Positions 50,596 to 60,002 are shown, counted from the stretch's first letter. The stretch is DNA of 64,000 nucleotides from Enterococcus mundtii (GCF_003957375.1 NZ_CP025473.1:1761501-1825500), one strand, 5' to 3'. Notes: a model not told the origin generated them from the letters alone. Translations and numbers: made by a program.

Positions 50596-53049
50596 TCACT
50601 TCTTGAAAAATGGAAATACTTTTCTCCAACGTTTTTTCGTACGTGTCGTATCGATCTTACCTAAATGCAAATATTTTTCCACGAAAAAGGTCAACTGACG
50701 AAAGATGGATTCTGCTGCGAAAAAGAGCATGACCACCATTAAGATAGACACTGGAGAAATGGCTGATATTGAAAATAGTTTATGCAAGAAGACAACAGAA
50801 AAGACGATTCCACTTGCACAAAATAGCATGATCCGTGTTCGAAATTGATTCAATGGTTGACAGATTTTATAAAGGACTAAAAAGCCAACAACGATCAGCA
50901 ACATAGTTGAGGCTGTCGACGTATCGGTTTTGTTCAGATTTAAAATTGAACCACCCACGACTAAAGCGCCTACCACCATCATATCGGTCAAACCACCCGG
51001 AATGGCTTTTTCCAAGACGTTCTCAATGAATCGGCCTTCGATTCGGTTTTCATTTTCTTCCAATGCTAATAAAAAGGAAGGTAACCCGATCGTAAATAAA
51101 CTAATCAATGTGATTTGTGAAGGTTCTAATGGATAAGTGAATGCAAAAAGAACAGAAAAAACAGACAGTAAGAATGAAAAAATATTTTTTACTAAAAAAA
51201 GACTGGCAGACCGTTCGATATTGTTTACGACACGCCGGCCTTCGCCAACAATCTCTGGCATTTTAGAAAAATCTGATTCCAACAAGACCACTTGTGCAGC
51301 TTGCATCGTCGCTTCATTCCCTGATGCCATCGCAATACTACAATCGGCTTCTTTCATCGCTAAGATATCATTTACACCATCCCCAGTCATCGCCACTGTA
51401 TGCTTCTCTTTTAGTAAACGGACAAATTCCTTTTTTTGTTCTGGTTTGACACGGCCAAAGACGGTATATTTTTCCATTGCTTCTGGAAATTCTTCTTCCC
51501 TTAACGAGGAGACATCCACATATTGCTCCGCGTTTGAAATACCTGCTTGTGTTGCAACATGAGAAACTGTCGCTGGGTTATCTCCAGAAATCACTTTGAT
51601 AGCAACTTCTTGTTTCTTAAAGTAATTAAACGTCGCTTTCGCTTCTTGACGAATCGGATTAGCAATCAATAAATAACCTAACGGGATAACGGCTTCTTCC
51701 AAGTCTTCTTGTGACAGTACCCCTTGGTATTCACCAAAAACTAATACACGATAGCCTTGATCCGTATAAGCGCTAAATTCAGAGGCATAATTTGTGAACG
51801 CTTCACGCAAGACCATTTCTGGTGCTCCAAGGACATACGTTTTATCCGCAAATGTCACGCTGCTATATTTTCTCACAGAAGAAAAGGGTAAACTTGCTGT
51901 TGCCTCCCTGTCAGAATGCTTCGTAAAGTAATTTTTGATTGCTTGCATCGTTTCATTGTCAGCTTCGATTGCCTGTGCGTAGTCACCAAGTAATTCATCT
52001 AACTGATCTGCTGTTTGTTTTGCTAAAGAATTCTCAGAAATCAGCACACGTTGAACGTCCATCGCATTTTCAGTGATTGTTCCTGTTTTATCGACACATA
52101 ATACGTCCACTCGTGCTAACGTCTCAATACTTTTCATGTCATGAAGCAACACTTGTTGTTTCGCTAAGCGTGTCGCACTCATTGCTAAAGCAATCGTCGT
52201 TAGTAGGTACAGTCCTTCAGGAATCATACCGATCAACGCAGCTTCCATCGAAACAATACTTTCCCTCAACGTATTGCCATTGTAAAAATAGCTTTGAGAA
52301 AATAAGGTCAATCCAATGGGGATAATGATGATCCCTACCCATTTGATGATCCTATCTAACGAAGCAATCATCTCTGATTGTTCTCCTGTCCCCATTTCTT
52401 TTGCCTGCATCGTTAATTTGGCAATATAAGATTCATTGCCGACTCGTGTCAACTGAACCTTCGCATTACCCGCGACGATGAAGCTTCCCGACATTAATTC
52501 GTCGCCGATTCCCTTACTTATCTCATCCGCTTCACCAGTCAATAGCGCTTCATTCACTTGTAGATTACCGTCTATGATCTTTCCATCTGCAGGGATCTGG
52601 TCTCCTGTTTTTAGAATGACGAGATCATCTAGAACTAACTCTTCGATAGTTATCTTCTGTTCTTGACCATTCCGTAATACTTTGACTGTTGCGGCATGTA
52701 ACATGCTCAACTGATCTAAAATTTTCTTGGAATGAATCTCTTGATAGATTGCAATGCCCGTATTTGCCAATATGACAGGTAAAAAAGTCAAATTTTTATA
52801 GGAGTTGACGACACATAAAAGAATCGCTAAGACTAAAAAAATCAGATTGAAATAAGTAAAGGCATTCTCCATCACGATTTGCTTATTCGTTTTAAATGTA
52901 GAACTCGTTGCTTGATTGACAGCGCCAACACGTATTCTTTCTTGTACCTGTGTGTCTGTCAGCCCTTCATTTTTGTTAGGATCAATGCGTTCTAATTGTG
53001 CCAACATTTGCTGTATCTGTTTTTCTCGCTGTTTATCTTTTCTTCTCAT
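50596..53049 (-). CDS. P-type cation-transporting ATPase (E1-E2 family), ion unknown
   Basis: 817 residues. Two membrane helices near 55-100, actuator domain with NEALLTGEADEISKG, helices near 235-285, phosphorylation site VLCVDKTGTITENAM (about residue 320), the hinge TGDGVNDILAMKEADCSIAM (about 553-575), and six C-terminal helices (640-790). The N-terminal metal-binding domain and CPC motif of heavy-metal pumps are absent, so it is a P2/P3-like ATPase similar to the streptococcal Exp7 group (possibly Ca, Mg or other). GAGGGATTAG precedes the ATG. It is convergent with pnpS and downstream of the pstS terminator. Confidence 0.88.
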   Translation of the reverse strand: MRRKDKQREKQIQQMLAQLERIDPNKNEGLTDTQVQERIRVGAVNQATSSTFKTNKQIVMENAFTYFNLIFLVLAILLCVVNSYKNLTFLPVILANTGIAIYQEIHSKKILDQLSMLHAATVKVLRNGQEQKITIEELVLDDLVILKTGDQIPADGKIIDGNLQVNEALLTGEADEISKGIGDELMSGSFIVAGNAKVQLTRVGNESYIAKLTMQAKEMGTGEQSEMIASLDRIIKWVGIIIIPIGLTLFSQSYFYNGNTLRESIVSMEAALIGMIPEGLYLLTTIALAMSATRLAKQQVLLHDMKSIETLARVDVLCVDKTGTITENAMDVQRVLISENSLAKQTADQLDELLGDYAQAIEADNETMQAIKNYFTKHSDREATASLPFSSVRKYSSVTFADKTYVLGAPEMVLREAFTNYASEFSAYTDQGYRVLVFGEYQGVLSQEDLEEAVIPLGYLLIANPIRQEAKATFNYFKKQEVAIKVISGDNPATVSHVATQAGISNAEQYVDVSSLREEEFPEAMEKYTVFGRVKPEQKKEFVRLLKEKHTVAMTGDGVNDILAMKEADCSIAMASGNEATMQAAQVVLLESDFSKMPEIVGEGRRVVNNIERSASLFLVKNIFSFLLSVFSVLFAFTYPLEPSQITLISLFTIGLPSFLLALEENENRIEGRFIENVLEKAIPGGLTDMMVVGALVVGGSILNLNKTDTSTASTMLLIVVGFLVLYKICQPLNQFRTRIMLFCASGIVFSVVFLHKLFSISAISPVSILMVVMLFFAAESIFRQLTFFVEKYLHLGKIDTTRTKKRWRKVFPFFKK

Positions 53050-53182
53050 AACTAATCCCTCAACTTTTTTTCTACTCTTTAACCATACGTCATTTCGTCC
53101 AATAAATCCTCAGATATAACTGATATTCTTCTTTCAAAACTGTCATATGAAAAAACAAAAACGTAGAGTGGACAACAAACTA

Positions 53183-53215
53183 AAAAAGCTTAGATCCTCA
53201 GCGAGGAACTAAGCT
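53183..53215 (-). terminator. Terminator of pstS
   Basis: AAGCTTAG and CTAAGCTT arms with an inner TCCTC/GAGGA stem, followed on the minus strand by TTTTTTAG. Confidence 0.8.
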
Positions 53216-53271
53216 TAATGATCTATGGTAGTCGTTATGAATAAACATGTGATTGAAAGATGGATTCAATC

Positions 53272-54156
53272 TTATGATAAATTACCTTCTGCGTCACGCT
53301 CAACTTTCATCATACTGATTGGTAGGTAGCCTAAATCTTTAACTGGTCCTTCTTGAACGGCATCAGTCATCATGAAGTCTAAGAACTTCTTCACTTCTGG
53401 TTCTGGTTCGCCATTTGTATACATATGCTCATAAGACCAGATTTCCCAGCTATTGTCTGAGATATTTTCAGGAGTTGGTTCTACACCGTTGATTTTCAAC
53501 GCTTGAGTAGAATCATCTAAATAAGAGAAAGCTAAATAGCTGATCGCGCCTGGTGTTTGTGAAACGATTTGACGAACTGTTCCTGATGAATCTTGTTCTT
53601 GAGATTGTATTGGTACAGCGCCATCTAATGCCCAGTATTCAAAGGTTGCACGAGTGCCACTTCCGTTTGCACGGTTGATGACGTTGATTTCTTGATCTGC
53701 TCCGCCTAGTTCACTCCAGTTAGTGATCTTACCAGTGAAGATGTCGATCAATTGTTCTTTTGTAATATCTTCAACGCCTGTATCTTTATTTACGATTGGT
53801 GCCATTCCAACAACTGCTACACGATGGTCTACCAATTTACTTGCATCGATTCCATCTCTTTGTTCTGCAAATACATCAGAGTTTCCGATTGTTACAGCAC
53901 CTGACGCTACTTGACTAAGACCAGTTCCACTTCCGCCACCTTGAACAGAAATCTGATAGTTGGGGTTATCTTGTGTAAACATTTCTTGTGCAGCATCAAC
54001 TAAAGGTTGCAAAGCGGTTGAACCGACCGCTACGATTTTTACTTGATTATCTGAACTAGCCGAGTTGCTTGCTGATCCATCCGTACTTCCTGAACCAGAA
54101 CCACATCCAGCTAAGATAAAACCTAATACTCCTAAAGAAAATAAAACTTTTTTCAT
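53272..54156 (-). CDS. pstS: Phosphate-binding lipoprotein PstS
   Basis: 294 residues. Lipobox ILAGC with cysteine at residue 18, a Ser/Gly linker, then the phosphate-binding fold: VAVGSTALQPLVDAAQEMF, VQGGGSGTGLSQVASGAVTI, IGNSDVF, VAVVGMAPIVNKDTG, FTGKITNWSELGG and NRANGSGTRATFEYW. It captures phosphate for a PstCAB importer, whose other genes are not in this window. It may be a second or detached copy. AAAGGGG lies about ten bases before the ATG. Four TGTAAA/TGTTAA elements upstream form a Pho box, which fits control by the nearby PnpRS system. Confidence 0.95.
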   Translation of the reverse strand: MKKVLFSLGVLGFILAGCGSGSGSTDGSASNSASSDNQVKIVAVGSTALQPLVDAAQEMFTQDNPNYQISVQGGGSGTGLSQVASGAVTIGNSDVFAEQRDGIDASKLVDHRVAVVGMAPIVNKDTGVEDITKEQLIDIFTGKITNWSELGGADQEINVINRANGSGTRATFEYWALDGAVPIQSQEQDSSGTVRQIVSQTPGAISYLAFSYLDDSTQALKINGVEPTPENISDNSWEIWSYEHMYTNGEPEPEVKKFLDFMMTDAVQEGPVKDLGYLPISMMKVERDAEGNLS

Positions 54157-54185
54157 TTATATGCCCCTTTCTTAGTTACAAATTG

Positions 54186-54249
54186 ATTGTATCAGGGTAC
54201 TGTAAATCCTAGATATTGAATATGTAAAGTTATTGTTAAGTTGTGTAAA
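54186..54249 (-). promoter_or_regulatory. pstS promoter with Pho box
   Basis: On the minus strand TTTACA (54244-54249), TTAACA (54234-54239), TTTACA (54223-54228) and TTTACA (54201-54206) repeat at 10-, 11- and 22-base steps, as in PhoP boxes. -10 TACAAT is at 54186-54191. There is no good -35, consistent with activation. Confidence 0.72.
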
Positions 54250-54262
54250 TATATCGTAAAAC

Positions 54263-54290
54263 AAAAAAACGTCCGAAAATGGACGTCCTA
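54263..54290 (-). terminator. Terminator of the membrane-protein gene upstream of pstS
   Basis: ACGTCC and GGACGT arms, followed on the minus strand by TTTTTTTG. Confidence 0.75.
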
Positions 54291-54297
54291 CAAAAAA

Positions 54298-54768
54298 CTA
54301 AATCTTTTCTATAAGTAAGGATTGTTCACGGATCTCTGTATAATAGAATAGGCCAACTGCTAACGCAAAGGAAGCAATCGCTACATAAAAACAAGGTTTG
54401 ATGGTCAAAAAATACATCGCAGAATAGCTTGTATCTTTTAGTCCACTTTCACTTAATCCATTCGGACCGATGATGATCCTCGGTAATATCGAAAAATAAG
54501 ATGTAAAGACCAGCATAGAAGAAAACTGGATCAAATGCCAATTATACTTTTTTATAAATGTTTTTGAAACGATCAAATTCACACTGATCAAAAAATAAAA
54601 AAGGGTCAATGTCGGAAAATTTTTGGAAATAATAAAGCCACTTCCATTGATGATGCCAAGAATCTCGGCACCTTGTACTACTGCATTCACCCATGTAAAA
54701 GGCAAAAGAAAAATTGGGGAAAACCAAAGAAACAAATACAATTGTTCTAGTTTTATTCTCTTTTTCAT
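54298..54768 (-). CDS. Membrane protein with four predicted helices, unknown function
   Basis: 156 residues from the ATG at 54766-54768, preceded by GGGAGG; the 11-codon longer frame has no such site. Four hydrophobic segments (about 12-35, 48-68, 78-98, 118-142) and short loops. Aromatic/basic ends suggest an integral membrane protein with both termini in the cytosol. I recognise no family. It is a single gene: its own terminator lies before the pstS promoter. Confidence 0.65.
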   Translation of the reverse strand: MKKRIKLEQLYLFLWFSPIFLLPFTWVNAVVQGAEILGIINGSGFIISKNFPTLTLFYFLISVNLIVSKTFIKKYNWHLIQFSSMLVFTSYFSILPRIIIGPNGLSESGLKDTSYSAMYFLTIKPCFYVAIASFALAVGLFYYTEIREQSLLIEKI

Positions 54769-54967
54769 ACAAAACCTCCCAAAAGACACTCCATCTATCA
54801 TACTATATGCTATTTCTCTAAAAAATCTGAGGGGAAAGACTAGTTTTTTAAGAATAAAGCAATGAGAGTTTATTCATTTTATTCAGAATATTTCTAAAAA
54901 GAATGGATTATTAATTGTTTGATTTTACAATAAAAACCAAGGAGAACTGACTTGGAGGAATGTACCT

Positions 54968-55332
54968 TTGCAATTATTCTACATAAAAAATACAATCTAC
55001 TTATCGATGTGTGTGCCTTATTTTTATCTCGCTCTACTTTTAGATTATTACTATCATTCAGTCATCCTATTTATACTATTGATATTTTGGGTTTTTTTTC
55101 TTGGTTTTACGTTGAGACGAGCCAATCGTTTAGGAACATTGGATCTTGGCAATCTTTGTTCTACGATCACCTCTTATTTATGTTTTGCTAAATGTACTGA
55201 ATGGCATTTTTTATATCATCCTTTTCCCCTGAACAGATCATCTTACTACTCACTGGTATTTACTTATTTCCACAATTATTAGGAATCATTTGGGGAAGTA
55301 TATTTGCCTATTCGCGTAAGCAAGTAAAATAA
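54968..55332 (+). pseudogene. Small membrane protein gene with a one-base frameshift
   Basis: A TTG start at 54968 lies nine bases after GGAGG. It opens a hydrophobic protein (three helices, YFYLALLLDYYY, FILLIFWVFFLGFTLRRANR, LGTLDLGNLCSTITSYLCF). Near 55200 the frame goes off. Adding one G (TGG-GCA) continues into a second frame with FISSFSPEQIILLLTGIYL and FPQLLGIIWGSIFAYSRKQV before the stop at 55330-55332. The repaired protein would have about 121 residues and four helices. Its family is not recognised. It is either a recent pseudogene or a base-call error. A terminator follows. Confidence 0.6.
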
Positions 55333-55356
55333 GCGTTCACTTTTTTAGATAGCAAA

Positions 55357-55420
55357 ATAAAAGTAAAGCACCCAGAGACGGTTAGCGGTCGTTAGAGGGC
55401 TCTACTTTTATTTTTATATT
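55357..55420 (+). terminator. Terminator after the frameshifted membrane gene
   Basis: AAAAGTAAAGC-CCC and GGG-CTCTACTTTT arms followed by ATTTTTAT. The loop is large and itself partly paired. Confidence 0.55.
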
Positions 55421-55478
55421 TCTTTTTGGCCAAGGTTCGATATTTGGCGAAGCAGTCAAGGCAACACTTCGTAGTTTT

Positions 55479-56060
55479 TTATATTTCATGTAAATAGATT
55501 TTTTTGATGATCAGCTTATCGAATAGTTGAGATTGACTATCTTGTTCACCGATGATTTCTGCGATCACGATTTTACCATTTGGTTTTTTCCTTAATTGGT
55601 AATTGATTTTACCCGTTTCTGTTAATTCATTGAGCATATCAACAACCCCGCCAAAACCAGTTTTCTTCGTAATGAATCCTAATGCCACCATTCGTTCATC
55701 AAGATTTTTAGCAGAGATAGACACACCTGTAACTAAATATTGTTTTAAGGCGCTGACCAATTCATCTAACGATTCAGAAGTGGATACGATGGCCGTGCGA
55801 TTTTTTGTGAATGGTTCGTTTGTCTCAGTTCCATTTGTTTTTGCTTCTTCTGTTTCTGTAGTAACGAGTTGGCGAAGCGTGGCTAATTCTTGCAACAACG
55901 TCTCATATTGCTCTTGGGTCAACATCACACCAGCAACTTTTTCACGATTAAAAATATATACGCCTGTTTCAGCTTTTCTAGCTTGGTCAAACACATCCAT
56001 CGGCGATCTTTTCACTTCTGTAATCGAAGATGTAGGTACTTCTAATTTCTTTAATTCCAA
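55479..56060 (-). CDS. Phd/YefM-antitoxin-like protein with extra C-terminal domain
   Basis: 193 residues. Residues 8-62 resemble Phd/YefM antitoxins: TSSITEVKRSPMDVFDQARK, then VYIFNREKVAGVMLTQEQYE followed by TLLQEL, the usual DNA-binding and dimerisation part. After an acidic Thr/Glu linker (65-95) comes a second unrecognised domain of about 95 residues (LDELVSALKQYLVTGVSISA, MVALGFITKKTGFGGVVDML). No toxin gene (Doc, YoeB or Fic type) lies next to it. It may be a solitary DNA-binding regulator rather than an antitoxin. GGAGG lies eight bases before a TTG start. It is downstream of the Mga-type gene by about 40 bases, possibly in the same transcript. Confidence 0.7.
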   Translation of the reverse strand: MELKKLEVPTSSITEVKRSPMDVFDQARKAETGVYIFNREKVAGVMLTQEQYETLLQELATLRQLVTTETEEAKTNGTETNEPFTKNRTAIVSTSESLDELVSALKQYLVTGVSISAKNLDERMVALGFITKKTGFGGVVDMLNELTETGKINYQLRKKPNGKIVIAEIIGEQDSQSQLFDKLIIKKIYLHEI

Positions 56061-56102
56061 TGGATTTTCCTCCTTTGTTTTTCCAGTCCATTATAGCATA
56101 TT

Positions 56103-57425
56103 CTAGCGTTCGATGATTCGTTTACTCGTAAAAGTTATTTTTGTGTTGATCCAATAATCGATGTCTGATAATAGTTTTTCGATTCCAAGTGAATCTTGAT
56201 AAAAATAAGTTTTCTGATCGTTAGTGAGACTAGCAGAAAAAAAGTGGTCTGTGATGACAAGTTGAGCATAACTAGGTGGCTTACTCCTGGTACATACGTG
56301 GATCGATGTGCGTTTGCGATGACGTAACGTTTTATCTAAAATGGCTGCAAGTCGTCTAGCTTCTTCATGATCATAGCGAAAAAAGAACACGATTTTTACT
56401 TCCGGTGCATACATCTCCAGATAGCCTCGTTCATTTAATAATTTCAGCAACATCCTTGCCCAATCGGTTGTTGGCTGAAACAAAGCTTGTTGCAAAGCGA
56501 TACGAAATTGGTTTGATTTTTCAATAAAATTAGGGATCGTGTCTGCTAATGCTTGGTAGGCAACAGCTTCTTCATAGATAAAGCGATCATGAAGACCTAT
56601 TGAATACTTTAACCACTCTTGGAATAGTACTCTTGTTATGTTCTTTTTGTTGGAACTTTCAAAATCATTCGTCAACCAAAATAATGAATCTAATTTTTCA
56701 GTAACGATCGATAATTTTTGATAGACGGAGGTTTTTTCGATCCTTTCCCACCGCTTGTCTGTGATCAAATGGCTATTCAGGCGCAAGATAGCCCGATAAT
56801 TCTTTTCTTTAGTCGGAAGCTTTTGTTCAGAGCGAAAGAGTAGTTCTGGAAAAATCTCATAGAAGAACAATTGATGATTTGTAAAAATCTCAATATCTGT
56901 ATGTTTGGCACGATGATCTAGAAGTTGGATGAATAGTTCTGAAAATGTTTGCTCATGGTCTTCCTTAAAAAAAGTTGGGAACTCTTTGAGAAAACAAAAA
57001 AGTAAATATCTGATTTTTCGTTCAGAACCATAGATTTGCCGCTTTTTGTAGGAAAAAGAAAGATGATAATCCCCTAACCATTTTTTTAATCGCTCTTGTG
57101 CGGAACGATCGTATTCGAAGGAGTATTCCCTTTGTAAAATCAGATCCCGTAATAAACAGAACGAATCCGATCGAATCAAAAATTCAAACAAAAGAAATGG
57201 TTCATTGTATGCTTGGTGGTAGACCAGTTGGACTTCTTTTTTGTCATACGCTAATTCTAAGGGATAATCCTCTGATTTCAATCGCTTCAAATAACGATCG
57301 ATCGTTTTGACATCGACATCCATCCTTTTGGCTAAGTCGCTTTTCTTCCATGCCAAATCTTTCATTTGGTTGATCAGTAAAAAGATATTCTGTGCATTTT
57401 TTGTTAGTAATGTTTGCCAATTCAT
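56103..57425 (-). CDS. Mga-type helix-turn-helix transcriptional regulator
   Basis: 440 residues. N-terminal helix-turn-helix region (about 20-60: AWKKSDLAKRMDVDVKTIDR) with a second HTH of the Mga kind (about 70-170). A long alpha-helical region follows, then a C-terminal EIIB-like segment with VKIVFFFRYDHEEARRLAA. This order fits Mga/AtxA-like regulators, which control surface or virulence genes and may sense PTS phosphorylation. I cannot name the target; it lies upstream of the Phd-like gene. GAGG lies seven bases before the ATG. Confidence 0.78.
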   Translation of the reverse strand: MNWQTLLTKNAQNIFLLINQMKDLAWKKSDLAKRMDVDVKTIDRYLKRLKSEDYPLELAYDKKEVQLVYHQAYNEPFLLFEFLIRSDSFCLLRDLILQREYSFEYDRSAQERLKKWLGDYHLSFSYKKRQIYGSERKIRYLLFCFLKEFPTFFKEDHEQTFSELFIQLLDHRAKHTDIEIFTNHQLFFYEIFPELLFRSEQKLPTKEKNYRAILRLNSHLITDKRWERIEKTSVYQKLSIVTEKLDSLFWLTNDFESSNKKNITRVLFQEWLKYSIGLHDRFIYEEAVAYQALADTIPNFIEKSNQFRIALQQALFQPTTDWARMLLKLLNERGYLEMYAPEVKIVFFFRYDHEEARRLAAILDKTLRHRKRTSIHVCTRSKPPSYAQLVITDHFFSASLTNDQKTYFYQDSLGIEKLLSDIDYWINTKITFTSKRIIER

Positions 57426-57631
57426 TGCTTAACCTCACTCTATCAATAGTTTTTCCAGAGTGGTTCATCAATACTCTGAAAATGTCTCTTATATAAAGTA
57501 CGCAAAGAAATATTTTTTATTTTTATTATTTTACTAATTTACAAAATTAACCAGAAATTAAACCAACGTCTCTCGTTTGTGTAAATCATACCAACGACAA
57601 AAAAAGTGGGACCTTCGTTCTCTCCCATCAC

Positions 57632-57760
57632 CTAAAACCGGATAAACAACAGGAACAGAAGTAACTTCTTCGTAAATAAGGCGCCAGCCACAAAAATTTG
57701 AAAAACAATTTTCGTGGCTGACGCCTTATTTCTTGAGACTGAACACTTCTGTCCCGACCG
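57632..57760 (+). repeat. Dispersed hairpin repeat, copy D
   Basis: Head CCGGATAAACAACAGGAACAG. Inner arms at 57674-57691 and 57714-57731 (AAATAAGGCG... and ...CGCCTTATTT, one mismatch). Outer arms AGGAACAGAAGT and ACTTCTGTCC. The first 50 or so bases are clearly similar to copy C at 26036. It fills most of the 385-base gap between the Mga-type gene and copB; I see no gene there. Confidence 0.7.
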
Positions 57761-57811
57761 TATTGACATCGTCGTTTCACTCTTTATTCCATAATTATTT
57801 ACTAAAAATGA

Positions 57812-59977
57812 TCATTCTTTGATCTTCAACGTCAACGCATTCAGTGCTACAACTACGGTACTCAATGACATCAAGACAGCTCCAATCGCTGGGCTTAACA
57901 AAATCCCGATTGGTGCAAGAATACCTGCTGCTAAAGGAATGGCAAGAATGTTGTAACCAGCTCCCCACCATAGGTTTTGGATCATTTTCTTTCTCGTTTG
58001 TTTGGCTAGATCTAAGAAATGCAAGATATCTTTTGGATCACTGTTGATCAAAACCACATCCGCTGAGTCGATCGCAATATCGGTTCCTGCTCCAATCGCC
58101 ATCCCGATCGTCGCACGTGCTAAACTTGGGGCGTCGTTGATTCCATCACCGACCATAATGACTTTATTCCCCTGTTCCTGATAACGTTTGACGATATCTT
58201 CCTTGTCATTTGGTAAAAGTCCGCCATAATACTCTTCGATACCTAAGTATTGTGCGACCTCTTCTGTTGCATGTAGATTGTCACCAGTCAACATCACCGG
58301 AGTGATATTTCTTTCTTTGAGTCTTTGAATAAAGGTTTTTGCTTCTGCTTTGATGATGTCGCCTAAAGCCACTAATCCCACTAAACGATCATCGATCAAT
58401 AGAAAACTGACTGTATTCCCTTGTTCTTCGTAAGGAGTTAGTCGTTCTTTTGCAATTTTAAGTCCTAAACGTTTGATTTCTTTTTCATTGACTACTTTTA
58501 CATTTTTATCTGCTACTGTTCCAGTTAAGCCAACCCCTGAAAGATTCTTTTGATTCTCAGCTTGATAAGGAGAAATATTTTGTTCCTTCAAATAACGCAT
58601 GATCCCAATGGCTAACGGATGATTGGCGTTCGCCTCTAAGGCACCTAGATATTTCAATAGTTCTTCTTGAGGATAATCATCGTCTAAGCTTTCGATACCA
58701 GTGACGGTGAATTTCCCTTCCGTCAACGTACCTGTTTTATCCAGCATGATGACATCTAACTCATTGGCTTGTTCTAAGGCGCGACGACTTTTGAGCAACA
58801 GCCCATTTTTAGCCGTAATCGACGTCGAACGTGCAACAACTAAAGGAATCGCCAAACCTAATGCATGGGGACAGGCAATAATGAAGACGGTGACCATCCG
58901 TTCTAAAGCAGTTGGTAAATCGGTTAAAAAGAGCCACACAACAAATGCCGATAGACCGGCGATCAATGCGACATAAAACAACCATTTTGCTACTTTGTCA
59001 GACAAAGATTCTAGTTTTGACTTTTCACCTTGTGCTTGACGGACCATATCCATGACTTTGGCTAAATAGCTATTTTCACCAGTTCCAGTCACTTCGATCT
59101 CAATAGTGCCGTCTCCATTGATCGAACCCCCGATCACTGGATCAGATGTTTGCTTCTTGACCCCTCTGGACTCGCCAGTTACGGCAGATTCGTCCACGAT
59201 TGTTTCACCTTTCAGGATCTTCCCATCCGTTGGCATTTTATCTCCTGCTCGAACGATTAAATGATCGCCCTCTTTGACCTCTTTTAAAGAAATTGTCTCT
59301 TCTGTCCCATCTGTTCGTAATCGTTTGACCGTTTCAGGTAATAATTCTGCTAATTTTTGTAACGCATTACTTGCATTAGAAACGGCACTCATTTCGATCC
59401 AGTGCCCTAATAACATGATGACGATCAACGTCGCCAATTCCCAGAAGAAGTCCATCACATGAGTATGTGGATTGATAAGATTTGCGATAAAAGAATAGAC
59501 ACTATAAACATAGGCCACACTGATCCCCATAGCAATCAAGGTCATCATTGCTGGACTTTTTTGTTTCAATTCCATTTTAGCGCCACTTAAAAAGGGTTGT
59601 CCGCCATAGATGAACAAGATGGTCGCTAGAATCAAGACGAGCCAATCAGAGCCAGGGAAAGTCACTTGAAAGGAAAATTCCATGCCCATCATGGGAGAAA
59701 ATAAGATGATCGGAATCGCTAACAACAATGACAACCAAAATTTTTGTTTAAAATTCCCCATGTGCATCGAATGATCCATCCCGCCGCTCATATGGTCATG
59801 ATGATCCATGGAACTATGATCCATTGAGTGATACTCATGTGCCATGCTCTCGAGATTCATTTTTGTATGGTCCATATTCGTATGATCCATTTTATGGTGT
59901 GTCATGTTCGTTTGTTGCTTCATTTCATCATGATGATGCTCGTGCATCGTTTGTTTTTTTTGCTCGTTCATTTTCAT
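57812..59977 (-). CDS. copB: Copper/silver-exporting P-type ATPase CopB
   Basis: 721 residues. A His/Met-rich N-terminus (about 1-72; HEHHHDEM, HHKMDHTNMDH, SMDHSSMDHHDHM) probably binds copper in place of a CxxC domain. The membrane motif is CPH (ACPHALGLA near residue 369), the CopB type. Actuator, DKTGTLTEGK (near 413) and GDGINDAPS (near 610) follow. It removes copper or silver from the cell in the E. hirae model. Two in-frame ATGs two codons apart are possible starts (AAAGGA is 4 and 10 bases away). Last gene of copY-Z-A-B, 25 bases after copA. Confidence 0.94.
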   Translation of the reverse strand: MKMNEQKKQTMHEHHHDEMKQQTNMTHHKMDHTNMDHTKMNLESMAHEYHSMDHSSMDHHDHMSGGMDHSMHMGNFKQKFWLSLLLAIPIILFSPMMGMEFSFQVTFPGSDWLVLILATILFIYGGQPFLSGAKMELKQKSPAMMTLIAMGISVAYVYSVYSFIANLINPHTHVMDFFWELATLIVIMLLGHWIEMSAVSNASNALQKLAELLPETVKRLRTDGTEETISLKEVKEGDHLIVRAGDKMPTDGKILKGETIVDESAVTGESRGVKKQTSDPVIGGSINGDGTIEIEVTGTGENSYLAKVMDMVRQAQGEKSKLESLSDKVAKWLFYVALIAGLSAFVVWLFLTDLPTALERMVTVFIIACPHALGLAIPLVVARSTSITAKNGLLLKSRRALEQANELDVIMLDKTGTLTEGKFTVTGIESLDDDYPQEELLKYLGALEANANHPLAIGIMRYLKEQNISPYQAENQKNLSGVGLTGTVADKNVKVVNEKEIKRLGLKIAKERLTPYEEQGNTVSFLLIDDRLVGLVALGDIIKAEAKTFIQRLKERNITPVMLTGDNLHATEEVAQYLGIEEYYGGLLPNDKEDIVKRYQEQGNKVIMVGDGINDAPSLARATIGMAIGAGTDIAIDSADVVLINSDPKDILHFLDLAKQTRKKMIQNLWWGAGYNILAIPLAAGILAPIGILLSPAIGAVLMSLSTVVVALNALTLKIKE

Positions 59978-60002
59978 TCTGTCCTTTCCTTTGTTGAACC
60001 GT

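Noticed and set aside
55603-56106. 167-codon open frame antisense to the Phd-like gene
   Set aside because: The minus-strand frame has a GGAGG site and recognisable Phd-like sequence; the antisense frame has neither.
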